This document shows positions 6,006 to 12,425 of a DNA stretch of 12,428 nucleotides, one piece after another; the stretch's first letter is position 1; every line of letters starts with the position of its first letter. This DNA comes from an uncultured archaeon (lineage in GTDB: Archaea; Thermoproteota; Nitrososphaeria; Nitrososphaerales; CALBXV01): assembly GCA_937890045.1 (NCBI GenBank), contig CALBXV010000432.1, positions 1-12,428 of the forward strand, in the 5' to 3' direction. The notes beneath the pieces are model-generated. The model was not told where the DNA came from. It searched no databases and saw only the letters and a program-made list of their open reading frames with translations. The translations under genes and the position numbers were made by a program.

Positions 6006-6180
6006 GCTGAAAAAGAAGTTCAATGAAGCAGGGTTACAAATAACCAAAGAAGCTATCAACGCATTAGATCACAAAGTTGATAAGCAAGTAGATAGTTGGG
6101 TAAAAATGACAAAAGATAATAATGTCAAAAGACTGACGATTGAATTATTATGGAGTTGTACACGATCATTTAGCCTATAA
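5989..6180 (+). CDS. Minimal histone-fold-like protein
   Basis: A 63-aa basic protein. Residues 4-54 follow the layout of single-domain prokaryotic histone-like proteins: a basic N-terminal helix (KTKLKKKFNEAG), a strand/turn (LQIT), the long central helix (KEAINALDHKVDKQVDSWVKMTKDNN), then a loop and short last helix (VKRLTIELL). From memory, the family pattern is K.KvK.....G..vs.d...ALd.KV..l...A.erA..Ngrk.v...dL, and most fixed positions match, including AL..KV and N..K(R/T)(L/V)...L. Such proteins bind or bend DNA as dimers or tetramers. The last nine residues (WSCTRSFSL) go beyond the usual end. The ATG has a strong SD (AAAGGAGAAG) and overlaps the previous gene by 17 bp. This is a fold-level call from sequence pattern only; another short helical protein cannot be ruled out. 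Confidence 0.55.
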   Translation: MIQKTKLKKKFNEAGLQITKEAINALDHKVDKQVDSWVKMTKDNNVKRLTIELLWSCTRSFSL

Positions 6181-6190
6181 GTGACTCCCT

Positions 6191-6220
6191 CTTTAGTGGC
6201 ATTCTGGTGCCATGACAAAG
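6191..6220 (+). promoter_or_regulatory. Small hairpin overlapping the next gene's SD
   Basis: In the 50-bp non-coding gap before the gene at 6231, TGGCA (6197-6201) pairs with TGCCA (6208-6212) around TTCTGG, and CTTT (6191-6194) can pair with AAAG (6217-6220). The outer pair would cover part of the SD AAAGGAG (6217-6223), so the RNA could mask that ribosome binding site. The stem is short, so it may be fortuitous. Confidence 0.3.
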
Positions 6221-6230
6221 GAGATATATC

Positions 6231-6533
6231 ATGACTAGAATAATATGTTGTGCTGAATGTACACATTGGGACAATCAAATAGATGGGAGAAATACTATGT
6301 TAGGAAGTAAAGTAGATAGCTATGATGATGAGTTATTAAAAATAAATCAAATGTATAGCTCAGTAGGAATAAATGACGGAACAACATTCAAGAGACTACG
6401 ATTCATTGGCTTCAGAAGCATGAATGGTAAGAGTATTTGTGTATTCATGTCAACTGATAATAAAGTAATAACAGTCAATCCATCGTATTTAGCATATACA
6501 ATGAGGGAAGACAACCATGATACCAATAACTGA
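6231..6533 (+). CDS. Hypothetical protein with N-terminal Cys cluster
   Basis: A 100-aa protein of unknown function. It starts MTRIICCAECTHWDNQ, with CCxxC near the N-terminus but no second cysteine pair, so zinc binding would need other ligands. The remainder looks like a small beta-rich domain (FKRLRFIGFR, SICVFMSTDNKVITVNPSYLAY). The first ATG has an excellent SD (AAAGGAG). A second in-frame ATG at 6297 (residue 23) also has a fair SD (GGGAG) and would release a product without the Cys segment. It overlaps the next gene by 17 bp. Confidence 0.6.
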   Translation: MTRIICCAECTHWDNQIDGRNTMLGSKVDSYDDELLKINQMYSSVGINDGTTFKRLRFIGFRSMNGKSICVFMSTDNKVITVNPSYLAYTMREDNHDTNN

Positions 6534-6945
6534 TACGTCAAGAAGGAAGGTTACATCAAAATGTTGTCCAATATGCCTTCAGCCAATGAAACACATTGAG
6601 ATTGAAGGTTTTGGGCCAGAAGCATCTTGTGGCTGTAGCAATCCGCCAGATGCTGGAGAAATACACGATAAACAACAGGAGATAGATATGAGTATTTTAA
6701 CAGCGGGTCGAACAGCCAGAAGTATAACATGGATAGCCCTCGCATTTGAAAAAGTGTTAGGTGGATTAACAATCTTAGGCAAGCGTGGCTATGAAATAAT
6801 AAGCAATAAACAAAGGTTCAAGGTAGCAGTAATGGTTGAAGGTGCAGAATTAAGTGTCAAAACAAGTGTTACTGCACGTGAAATACAAACAATGTTAGCA
6901 GCGATGAAACACTTCGAAAGCATACAGCTCATAATCACAAAATGA
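6517..6945 (+). CDS. Two-part protein: Cys-rich N-terminus and alpha/beta C-terminus
   Basis: A 142-aa protein. Residues 15-40 hold CCPIC ... CGC, a likely zinc-binding knuckle. Residues 58-142 form a separate region (MSILTAGRTARSITWIALAFEKVLGG ... FKVAVMVEGAELSVKTSVTAREIQTMLAAMKHFESIQLII) with helix-strand alternation. The Met at residue 58 (position 6688) has its own SD-like AGGAGA upstream, so the second half may also be made alone. No family is recognised. The usual start at 6517 has only a moderate SD (GGGAAG) and lies inside the preceding gene. Confidence 0.6.
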   Translation: MIPITDTSRRKVTSKCCPICLQPMKHIEIEGFGPEASCGCSNPPDAGEIHDKQQEIDMSILTAGRTARSITWIALAFEKVLGGLTILGKRGYEIISNKQRFKVAVMVEGAELSVKTSVTAREIQTMLAAMKHFESIQLIITK

Positions 6946-6954
6946 GGTCACACA

Positions 6955-7179
6955 ATGATAGGACATTACTTAATACTACTAAAAGAGTCATTTCAATTAA
7001 GTACTCGCTCACCATATGATAAAATAAGATTAATGGATAGCACGGAGCTAAAGGAGTTCGTTAGTAAGAATAGAAAGCCCGCCTATAGAGCTATTGAACA
7101 AAGATCATATACAAAAAATGATAGGATATTAGCTAGCCAGGTAACTTACGCTAGAAATCTTCTAAGAATGCAGCCATGA
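6955..7179 (+). CDS. Small basic hypothetical protein
   Basis: A 74-aa basic protein with predicted helices (DKIRLMDSTELKEFVSKNRK and NDRILASQVTYARNLLRMQ) and no recognised domain. A GAGGT SD lies 6 bases upstream of its ATG, and its stop forms an ATGA junction with the next gene. Arg/Lys spacing could suit nucleic-acid contact, but nothing specific is shown. Confidence 0.55.
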   Translation: MIGHYLILLKESFQLSTRSPYDKIRLMDSTELKEFVSKNRKPAYRAIEQRSYTKNDRILASQVTYARNLLRMQP

Positions 7180-7376
7180 TAGGTCGCCTATATTATGGAG
7201 CCTTGGAATGTCCTGAGTGTGAGGAAGAGCTAACACCTGAAATAAGATATATTCCAGTCAACAAAATGGAAGATGTATTAGCATATGAAGAAGTATGCGA
7301 TGGATACGTTTGCATGAGTTGTGGTTGGGACACTAAAGAAGGAATGCATAACGCAAAAACACGTAAGGAGAATTAA
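7176..7376 (+). CDS. Zinc-ribbon mini-protein
   Basis: A 66-aa acidic protein with two cysteine pairs, ECPECEEEL (about residues 11-19) and VCMSCGWD (about 45-52), the standard spacing of a zinc ribbon. It is coupled to the previous gene by an ATGA overlap and ends three bases before the DUF932 gene. Function unknown; it is the last of the small Cys-pair genes that fill 4425-7376. Confidence 0.7.
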   Translation: MIGRLYYGALECPECEEELTPEIRYIPVNKMEDVLAYEEVCDGYVCMSCGWDTKEGMHNAKTRKEN

Positions 7377-7378
7377 AA

Positions 7379-8176
7379 ATGGGAATGATGATTCATTGTG
7401 GTGGAAAAGCAGTCGAGATAGATGAGTTATTAACATATGAGCCACCTAAACCAACTAAATCCTATCAGCCAGTAGGTCACTATGAATTAGTTACGATGGC
7501 TGGTAAGATTGCTAATGACATGCTGAAGGACTATAGGTTTGATCATGCTAAATATGCTGTAGCTAAAGAAGGTAACAGAATGTTTGGTATGTTAACATAT
7601 AGATCAAATGATATAGACCCACATCAAGTACCAACACTCGGATTAACAAATAACTCTAAATATAAAGATAGGGATAGATCAGCAGATCTAGGATTAAATA
7701 TAGCAATACGTAATTCCTATGATAAAAGCATGAGTGTTGGTATGGTAATGGGTGCTACAGTATTTGTTTGTGATAATCTCGCATTAACAGGTGAAATTGT
7801 CATAATGAGAAAGCATACTACCAATGTTTGGGAAGACCTTAAAGACTCAATGATTACTACTATATATAAGAGTCAGACAAACTTTCCAAAGATTCAAGAA
7901 GATGCAAATAGAATGAAAAATATCAACATAACTGATGATCAAGCATATGAATACATGGGATTGCTATATGGCCATGGTCTATTAAGGCCGAGACAGCTAA
8001 ACCATGCAATATCAGAATGGAAAGAACCATCATATGCAGCATTTCAAGATAGCAAGAATGTGTGGACTCTCTATAATAGTATCACTGATTCATTAAAGAG
8101 TACTCCACCAGATAAGATTATGCAAAAACATTTAGATTTGCATGATGAAACAACTAAAAGGTTTGCAATAGCTTAA
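7379..8176 (+). CDS. DUF932 (phage/plasmid-like) protein
   Basis: A 265-aa protein. Residues 104-155 match the DUF932 / 'phage-plasmid-like protein' family core: LNIAIRNSYDKSMSVGMVMGATVFVCDNLALTGE followed by RKHTTNVW. The invariant-looking S-D-K-S, G..VFVCDNLA and KHT elements are all present. The family's biochemical role is not settled; its genes commonly lie with phage or plasmid replication and recombination genes, as here. The length is near the short end for the family. The start has a good AAGGAG SD. It opens the replication/recombination module and is followed after 18 bp by a strong AGGAGG SD for the next gene. Confidence 0.82.
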   Translation: MGMMIHCGGKAVEIDELLTYEPPKPTKSYQPVGHYELVTMAGKIANDMLKDYRFDHAKYAVAKEGNRMFGMLTYRSNDIDPHQVPTLGLTNNSKYKDRDRSADLGLNIAIRNSYDKSMSVGMVMGATVFVCDNLALTGEIVIMRKHTTNVWEDLKDSMITTIYKSQTNFPKIQEDANRMKNINITDDQAYEYMGLLYGHGLLRPRQLNHAISEWKEPSYAAFQDSKNVWTLYNSITDSLKSTPPDKIMQKHLDLHDETTKRFAIA

Positions 8177-8194
8177 CTAACTTAGGAGGCCCAC

Positions 8195-8803
8195 ATGAGC
8201 CCCATGAAACCAATAAGTAATGAGATAATGGCTCTTTTGGAGGAATATGAAATAGACCCAAAAGAAGCATTATGGAATTGTCATGGTACTTGGGTAATGT
8301 ACCATAAATACATCGAAAAAATTGCAAGAATAATGAATATACACTTTCAGGAACCAACTATAATAGAAGGTGACTATTCCACTGGAACAGCTGTTATTCT
8401 TGTAACAGGATATATATCAAATACAGCCACGACGGATAAGAGAGATATGATAGTTTGGAGTATAGGTGAATCCCATCCGACAAATACCTCAAATAAATAT
8501 CCGTATGCTATGGCAGAAAAACGAGCTAAGGACAGAGTAATTCTAAAGCTAGCTGGCATACACGGTTATATATATTCTGAGGAAGAGGCTGATGAGTTCA
8601 AGGAAAAGAAAGTAGCAGCAGAACCATTAGATGATAGCATTAGTCCAGCTCAACTAATAGTAATAGAAGGACTATCTAAAAGCATACATATCAACAAGAC
8701 TGAAAAAGCAGATATATATGAGTGGCTTAAGAAAGATATAACTGCTATAGAAGCAGCTGACGAAATAGAAAGAATTCAAAAACTAATAGCTGATAGGAGA
8801 TAA
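8195..8803 (+). CDS. Possible recombination mediator / annealing-type protein
   Basis: A 202-aa protein. The central part has a beta-rich segment (TAVILVTGYISNTATTDKRDMIVWSIGES) followed by KYPYAMAEKRAKDRVILKLAGIHGYIYSEEEADEF (about 101-135). The 'YPxxMAxKRAxDRxxLxxxG' pattern recalls the 'TDAxKRAxRxFG' helix of Rad52-like annealing proteins, and a flexible linker plus a C-terminal three-helix tail (SPAQLIVIEGLSK ... ITAIEAADEIERIQKLI) is typical of phage annealing/recombination proteins. This is a resemblance, not a firm family assignment. Its position between DUF932 and a candidate ssDNA-binding protein supports a role in DNA recombination. AGGAGG stands just before the start. Confidence 0.5.
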   Translation: MSPMKPISNEIMALLEEYEIDPKEALWNCHGTWVMYHKYIEKIARIMNIHFQEPTIIEGDYSTGTAVILVTGYISNTATTDKRDMIVWSIGESHPTNTSNKYPYAMAEKRAKDRVILKLAGIHGYIYSEEEADEFKEKKVAAEPLDDSISPAQLIVIEGLSKSIHINKTEKADIYEWLKKDITAIEAADEIERIQKLIADRR

Positions 8804-8808
8804 TTATA

Positions 8809-9372
8809 ATGGCTTTAGATTATGGGGATAGCAGCAAATCAACAAAGAATGTTTCATTACAGCCAGTAACTATACTGGATATCGAAGCATTCTATGATAC
8901 AAAACAGCATTGGCAGGAAAAAGCTGATGATGTTGGTGTATCATTAACACTAGACATAGGAAGAGATTTTAACCCAACAATGTATATAGGTGGTCTTCAT
9001 AAAGTAGATCAAATGTCTGGTAATAAAACATACGGATCATCTGTAAGAGTAAAGATACTAATGCAGGCCATAGGCTTAGGAAAAGGTATTGATGACTTTG
9101 TATTCAAGAAGGATCAAGATGGTCTTGAGAAAGCAATAGGAAGAGAATTTCTAAGACTTAGCTTTAAATACATTAAGCCTAAAGATGGATCCATAGGCTG
9201 GAGAGATTGGCACACTGTAGCAAAAGTAGGCCAGGAAGACGCACTTTTAGCTAAATTTAAGAAAGCTATTGATGAAGGTTGGGTAAAGAATGTCTATAAA
9301 CCTGAATCAATAAATGATACAAATGGAGACTCTCCAATGTCAGGGCCTTGGGACAAAAGTGTCGAAGTATAA
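8809..9372 (+). CDS. Candidate ssDNA-binding protein
   Basis: A 187-aa protein with an alternating strand pattern over about 44-125 (GVSLTLDIGRDFNPTMYIGGLHKVD ... KTYGSSVRVKILMQAIGL ... GREFLRLSFKYIK) that would suit an OB-type barrel. It is followed by a charged helix (DALLAKFKKAIDEGW) and a flexible, acidic, Gly/Pro/Asp-rich tail (ESINDTNGDSPMSGPWDKSVEV). Flexible acidic tails are characteristic of phage ssDNA-binding proteins, and the gene sits between a recombination-type protein and the primase-helicase. The function is inferred from architecture and context; no diagnostic motif proves it. The start has an AGGAG SD. The next ORF opens within its last 59 bases in another frame. Confidence 0.45.
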   Translation: MALDYGDSSKSTKNVSLQPVTILDIEAFYDTKQHWQEKADDVGVSLTLDIGRDFNPTMYIGGLHKVDQMSGNKTYGSSVRVKILMQAIGLGKGIDDFVFKKDQDGLEKAIGREFLRLSFKYIKPKDGSIGWRDWHTVAKVGQEDALLAKFKKAIDEGWVKNVYKPESINDTNGDSPMSGPWDKSVEV

Positions 9373-9679
9373 GAAGTCTACAATAAAAGAAATAATACTG
9401 TTCTTTTTGAATGCTCGGTTAAACGTGGGTAACAATGAGATAAGTTCTCATCATTTCGAGGATGATCTACCTAGATACGGAGATAGTTACTGGGGACTTA
9501 AGCATAATCCTTCTAGCTATAGCAGAGCATGGAGAGCCATGAAATCAAACGGATCATCTGATCTAGAAAAGATCGGTGTATATAGTGTTACTAGAAAACC
9601 TACTAAAAGTAAGGAAGCAACATGGATACTAAATACGTTGAAATTGCAGTCGGAGCAGTTAACAATAGAGGAAATGTAG
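9314..9679 (+). CDS. Possible winged-helix protein
   Basis: The frame runs 121 codons from ATG 9314, but none of the upstream ATGs has an SD; a GTG at 9359 (residue 16) would cut the overlap with the preceding gene to 14 bp and may be the true start. The stretch 9373-9621 is covered by no other plausible gene. The protein has helices KSTIKEIILFFLNARL and SYSRAWRAMKSNG and a strand pair IGVYSVTRK ... EATWILNTL, which resembles a winged-helix DNA-binding domain. It ends in TAG, rare in this window, 58 bp into the primase-helicase gene. A regulatory or replication-accessory role is possible but unproven. Confidence 0.55.
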   Translation: MIQMETLQCQGLGTKVSKYKKSTIKEIILFFLNARLNVGNNEISSHHFEDDLPRYGDSYWGLKHNPSSYSRAWRAMKSNGSSDLEKIGVYSVTRKPTKSKEATWILNTLKLQSEQLTIEEM

Positions 9680-11403
9680 AAGAACTAAAAAATCTCTATA
9701 AATATATAAGACCAAATAGAGAAATATATAGAAGCATTTTCTTATTAGACGAATCAGCTCCAGATCATTTCAAAAATAGTGGTACAATTAAAGACTATAA
9801 AGGAACATATAGTCTTGATAAGATTATTTTTGATATTGATATCAGCAATGAGATTATGGGAGACTCTCTAGTTTATCAAGCCACCTGTGCATTTGTAGAA
9901 GAGCTAAAAGAAATGGGAGTCTCCGAAGAAGACATAAGAGTATGGTTTTCTGGAAGAGGCTTCCATATTGAAATACCAGATTTGTTTGGGTTTCAAGAGA
10001 GCAGGAATTTGCCACAAATAGTTAAAGCTACTATAGCAGAAAACTTTAGTGACATTCCTGATAATATATACGATAAAGGAAGGATCATAAAAATAGGCTA
10101 CTCATATAATAGCAAGAGTGGATTGTATAAGACACCCCTACAGTTGCGGGAACTGTTTAATATGGACTATTTAAAAATAGCTGAGCTAGCTAAAACAATA
10201 AGGAAAGACTATAGTCACCCGCCATTGGGATCTCCTGAAGTAATATGGAACTCAAAGATAGTTAGAGTAGCCGAAGTTAAAGAAATAAAGGAACCAAAAT
10301 CTGATGACTATACGGCTAATGTAACCTGTATACAAAAGATATATAATGAAAAAGACCAGGTAGGAAAAAGACATATTATATTGCTCAGGCTGATTAATGG
10401 ATGGAAAAGACTAGGACTAGCTAAAGAAGCATCTAGATTACTGGGTAATTCATGGTCTCCATCTTTAGGTGAGGAAGAGATAGACCGTATAATAGAGGAT
10501 GTATATAAATGGAATCACACAGGTTATTCATGTAGTGATGTAATACTTCATAAATATTGTGATCCATTATGCAGATTCTATAAGAATAAAGATTGGGGGC
10601 TTGAAATAATGAATGTTGAAGTTCTTAATAAGAACTTCATCGAGTTCATGAACCAAGACCTAGATACATCTAGTTTCGATCTTCAGGATATATATAAAAG
10701 CTTAAAGAATCCTTATAGGTTCTATCCAGGAGAGCTAGCCGTTGTTATTGGAGATACAAAGGTAGGTAAGACAGCATGGCTTCAAAATATATGTATTGCA
10801 CTTAAGAATATGAGCATCCTCTATTTAAGTCTAGAAATGGGGGACTCCCTCATGTATCGTAGATTTCTGCAAATAGCACTCGACAAGAGTAAGCAGGATA
10901 TATACGATTTACATTATAATGAGTCTAATTTCGAACTAATAAAGAATAGCATAGGTCATATTAATATAATTACAGTATCACCAGAAATAGGAGCAATTAA
11001 AGAATTAGTAGATGAGCTACGTCCAAATATAATAGTCGTAGATACTTTAGATACTATATATGTTGACAAAGTATATGATCCATTCAAGAAAACAGAAAAG
11101 GTAATTCTAGGGTTAAGAGAAATAGCCAATAGAAGTAACACAATTATACTAGCAATATCTCATATATCTAAGGGTGCTAGTAGAGACTACTTAGACGTAC
11201 ATAGTGCAAAAGGTAACTCGGTAATAGAGCAGAAAGCTGATAAAATTCTAGGAATCGAAGGCGACAAAGACATAAGTGACAAGAGATTCATTAAGTCTAT
11301 TGCATCCAGAGATGAGCACAGTTTTGCATTGACTCTTAAATTTAACTATAATACATTTAGTTTTAAAGAGTTAGAAAGGATCAATAGTGGATACAGCAAA
11401 TAA
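9622..11403 (+). CDS. Fused AEP primase and DnaB/RecA-type helicase
   Basis: A 593-aa replication enzyme. The N-terminal part is an archaeo-eukaryotic-type primase (AEP): IIFDIDIS (D71, D73, metal-binding pair), VWFSGRGFHIEIP (about 107-119, the SGxGxH motif with H115) and GRIIKIGYSYNSKSGLYKTPL (about 153-172, the basic third motif). Residues 304-317 carry C, H, C and C in a CX5HX2CX3C cluster, probably a zinc site. The C-terminal part is a hexameric RecA-fold helicase: GDTKVGKT (377-384, Walker A), SLEM (403-406, the DnaB-type glutamate motif), NIIVVDT (469-475, Walker B) and AISHISKG (511-518). It would prime and unwind viral DNA; fused prim-pol/helicases are known from phages such as BFK20 and NrS-1. 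The start has an AAGGAA SD. Confidence 0.9.
   Translation: MDTKYVEIAVGAVNNRGNVEELKNLYKYIRPNREIYRSIFLLDESAPDHFKNSGTIKDYKGTYSLDKIIFDIDISNEIMGDSLVYQATCAFVEELKEMGVSEEDIRVWFSGRGFHIEIPDLFGFQESRNLPQIVKATIAENFSDIPDNIYDKGRIIKIGYSYNSKSGLYKTPLQLRELFNMDYLKIAELAKTIRKDYSHPPLGSPEVIWNSKIVRVAEVKEIKEPKSDDYTANVTCIQKIYNEKDQVGKRHIILLRLINGWKRLGLAKEASRLLGNSWSPSLGEEEIDRIIEDVYKWNHTGYSCSDVILHKYCDPLCRFYKNKDWGLEIMNVEVLNKNFIEFMNQDLDTSSFDLQDIYKSLKNPYRFYPGELAVVIGDTKVGKTAWLQNICIALKNMSILYLSLEMGDSLMYRRFLQIALDKSKQDIYDLHYNESNFELIKNSIGHINIITVSPEIGAIKELVDELRPNIIVVDTLDTIYVDKVYDPFKKTEKVILGLREIANRSNTIILAISHISKGASRDYLDVHSAKGNSVIEQKADKILGIEGDKDISDKRFIKSIASRDEHSFALTLKFNYNTFSFKELERINSGYSK
10617..10639. repeat. Perfect inverted repeat at the primase/helicase junction
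   Basis: Two 10-bp arms, TGAAGTTCTT (10617-10626) and AAGAACTTCA (10630-10639), flank AAT. In RNA this forms a 10-bp hairpin with a 3-base loop, too tight for the last pair but stable otherwise. It lies within codons about 332-340, between the zinc cluster and the helicase domain, just after an in-frame ATG at 10609. Confidence 0.75.
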
Positions 11404-11572
11404 TAGAGGTTCAAGACAAATACATAGTCATAGAAGGCTAATAGATTTCTATGTCGGTCTTATATTAAAGAAAGTAAAGAAGGGTCAATCCGTATCCTCA
11501 TTGGTAGTGAGAGTAGTAAATCTGCTTTATAAGAGTAAGAGTGATATTAAGAAAACATGGGGAGATCAATGA
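11387..11572 (+). CDS. Small basic helical protein, GTG start
   Basis: A 61-aa protein that begins at GTG 11387 within the end of the primase-helicase gene (17-bp overlap). AAAGGA lies 7-8 bases before it, which supports this unusual start. The product is basic (RQIHSHRRLIDFYVGLILKKVKKGQSVSSLVVRVV) and ends KKTWGDQ. The composition suits an amphipathic helix with nucleic-acid or membrane contact, but no family is recognised. Its stop forms an ATGA overlap with the next gene. Confidence 0.55.
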   Translation: MDTANNRGSRQIHSHRRLIDFYVGLILKKVKKGQSVSSLVVRVVNLLYKSKSDIKKTWGDQ

Positions 11573-11751
11573 TTAAGATAAAGAAGTTATCAAAGAATAA
11601 TACAAATGGAATAAGCTTAATATTATTTTGGATTCTCTCTTTAAGCTGTAGCTTCACGTCAAAACGTGGTGAACATATGCACTTGGGTATTGGTTTAGGG
11701 CCATTGGAGACATTTATAGGGTTTTCTATATGGAGTAAGTGGAGGCCATGA
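11569..11751 (+). CDS. Small membrane protein or exported peptide
   Basis: From ATG 11569 the product is 60 aa; a Met four codons earlier (11557) is less likely because the GGGGAG SD lies between the two and the 11569 start forms an ATGA junction. A basic N-terminus (KIKKLSKN) precedes a hydrophobic stretch (GISLILFWILSLSCSF, about 14-29), giving a signal-peptide or single-membrane-helix layout. A cysteine follows at the end of the hydrophobic segment, but the flanking residues do not make a good lipobox. The remainder contains GIGLGPLETFIGFSIW. It could be a small host-membrane effector; function unknown. Confidence 0.5.
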   Translation: MIKIKKLSKNNTNGISLILFWILSLSCSFTSKRGEHMHLGIGLGPLETFIGFSIWSKWRP

Positions 11752-11996
11752 TAGAAAAAGAAGGAAGTATGACGATAAAGTTTTCAATAAGAGAAATATC
11801 AAAAGTGTTGTTTTCCTTGAGATATCTCATAAAAAACTACACTCTCCATCCAAATGAGGATAGATTGTGGATAAGCAGCTATAGTAAACTAGTATCAGAC
11901 ATAGAAGGAATGTTAAAAACATATGAAGAAAGCGAATCAGCAGAGAGGAAAAAGGAATCGTCAGAGGGGAGCAGAGCTACAGAGACAAGTAGTTAA
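11748..11996 (+). CDS. Small hypothetical protein with charged C-terminus
   Basis: The best start is ATG 11748, in an ATGA junction with the previous gene and just after GGAGG (close, only about two bases away); a GTG three codons earlier and an ATG at 11769 with AAGGAA are alternatives. The product is about 82 aa: a helical core (FSIREISKVLFSLRYLIKNY ... SYSKLVSDIEGMLKTYEES) and a Ser/Glu-rich tail (SAERKKESSEGSRATETSS). The tail is encoded in the 74 bp that overlap the nuclease gene, so it is probably constrained by that gene. Function unknown. Confidence 0.5.
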   Translation: MIEKEGSMTIKFSIREISKVLFSLRYLIKNYTLHPNEDRLWISSYSKLVSDIEGMLKTYEESESAERKKESSEGSRATETSS

Positions 11997-12276
11997 GATT
12001 GCCAAGACATATGGTTTAGGTGCTTGGAATAGAGATCGAGGTGGTGCTCAGCACGAACAAGGAGATGTTGAGATAAGCACAATCTACTTTGGCTGCAAAC
12101 GTCGGAAAAGCTGTGCCCAGTGGCTATATCCTGAGAAAGATGAATGGGGAGTATTCTTTAGGGAAGACAGTGGAAAATTAATGGTATCTATTCCAGCTGA
12201 GTTCTTGTTTGATCTTATGTCTGAATTTACTGACCATATTAGAGATAAGATCGATCCAAATTGGAGGAATAAATAA
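11923..12276 (+). CDS. Resolvase-like PD-(D/E)XK nuclease with altered motif
   Basis: A 117-aa protein with the layout of phage Holliday-junction-resolvase-type endonucleases: a basic start (RGKRNRQRGAELQRQVVKIAK, with E18 as the N-terminal acidic residue), NRDRGGAQHEQGDVEI (D48), a strand, then FGCKRRKSCAQWL (about 56-68) and a C-terminal strand/helix (KLMVSIPAEFLFDLM). The family normally has (D/E)xK at the last motif; here it reads GCK (G57, K59), so the second acidic ligand is missing unless E50 or another residue takes its place. Such enzymes cut branched DNA in replication and packaging. The nearby primase-helicase and recombination-type genes fit. The first 74 bp overlap the previous gene. 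Confidence 0.7.
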   Translation: MKKANQQRGKRNRQRGAELQRQVVKIAKTYGLGAWNRDRGGAQHEQGDVEISTIYFGCKRRKSCAQWLYPEKDEWGVFFREDSGKLMVSIPAEFLFDLMSEFTDHIRDKIDPNWRNK

Positions 12277-12404
12277 TGCAGATATATACCTGGATAGCTA
12301 ATATATGGGTATTAGCATGGAGTCTAATATTCTTAGTAATAGCGATATTTCTCATAGTATTAGGTGTACAAACAGCAATAGAATACTTTAAGGAACACAG
12401 ATGA
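12276..12404 (+). CDS. 42-aa single-pass membrane peptide
   Basis: ATG 12276 overlaps the nuclease stop by one base and has a strong GGAGG about 9 bases upstream. The 42-aa product (begins MQIYTWIANIWVL, ends YFKEHR) is almost entirely hydrophobic over residues 6-32 (WIANIWVLAWSLIFLVIAIFL), so it is a single-pass membrane peptide with a charged C-terminal tail. Small phage membrane peptides can act in lysis or superinfection, but nothing here distinguishes these. Confidence 0.6.
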   Translation: MQIYTWIANIWVLAWSLIFLVIAIFLIVLGVQTAIEYFKEHR

Positions 12405-12425
12405 AAACATCGTTTGGAGTCTAAA

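Noticed and set aside
6551..6782. Two minus-strand frames opposite the gene at 6517.
   Set aside because: They are antisense to a plus-strand gene with a Cys motif and SD-linked neighbours, and have no SD or context of their own.
9330..9372. A programmed +1 frameshift joining the candidate ssDNA-binding protein to the next frame.
   Set aside because: No recognisable slippery site or stimulatory structure is visible around the stop, and the downstream frame has a plausible GTG start. Left as ordinary overlap.
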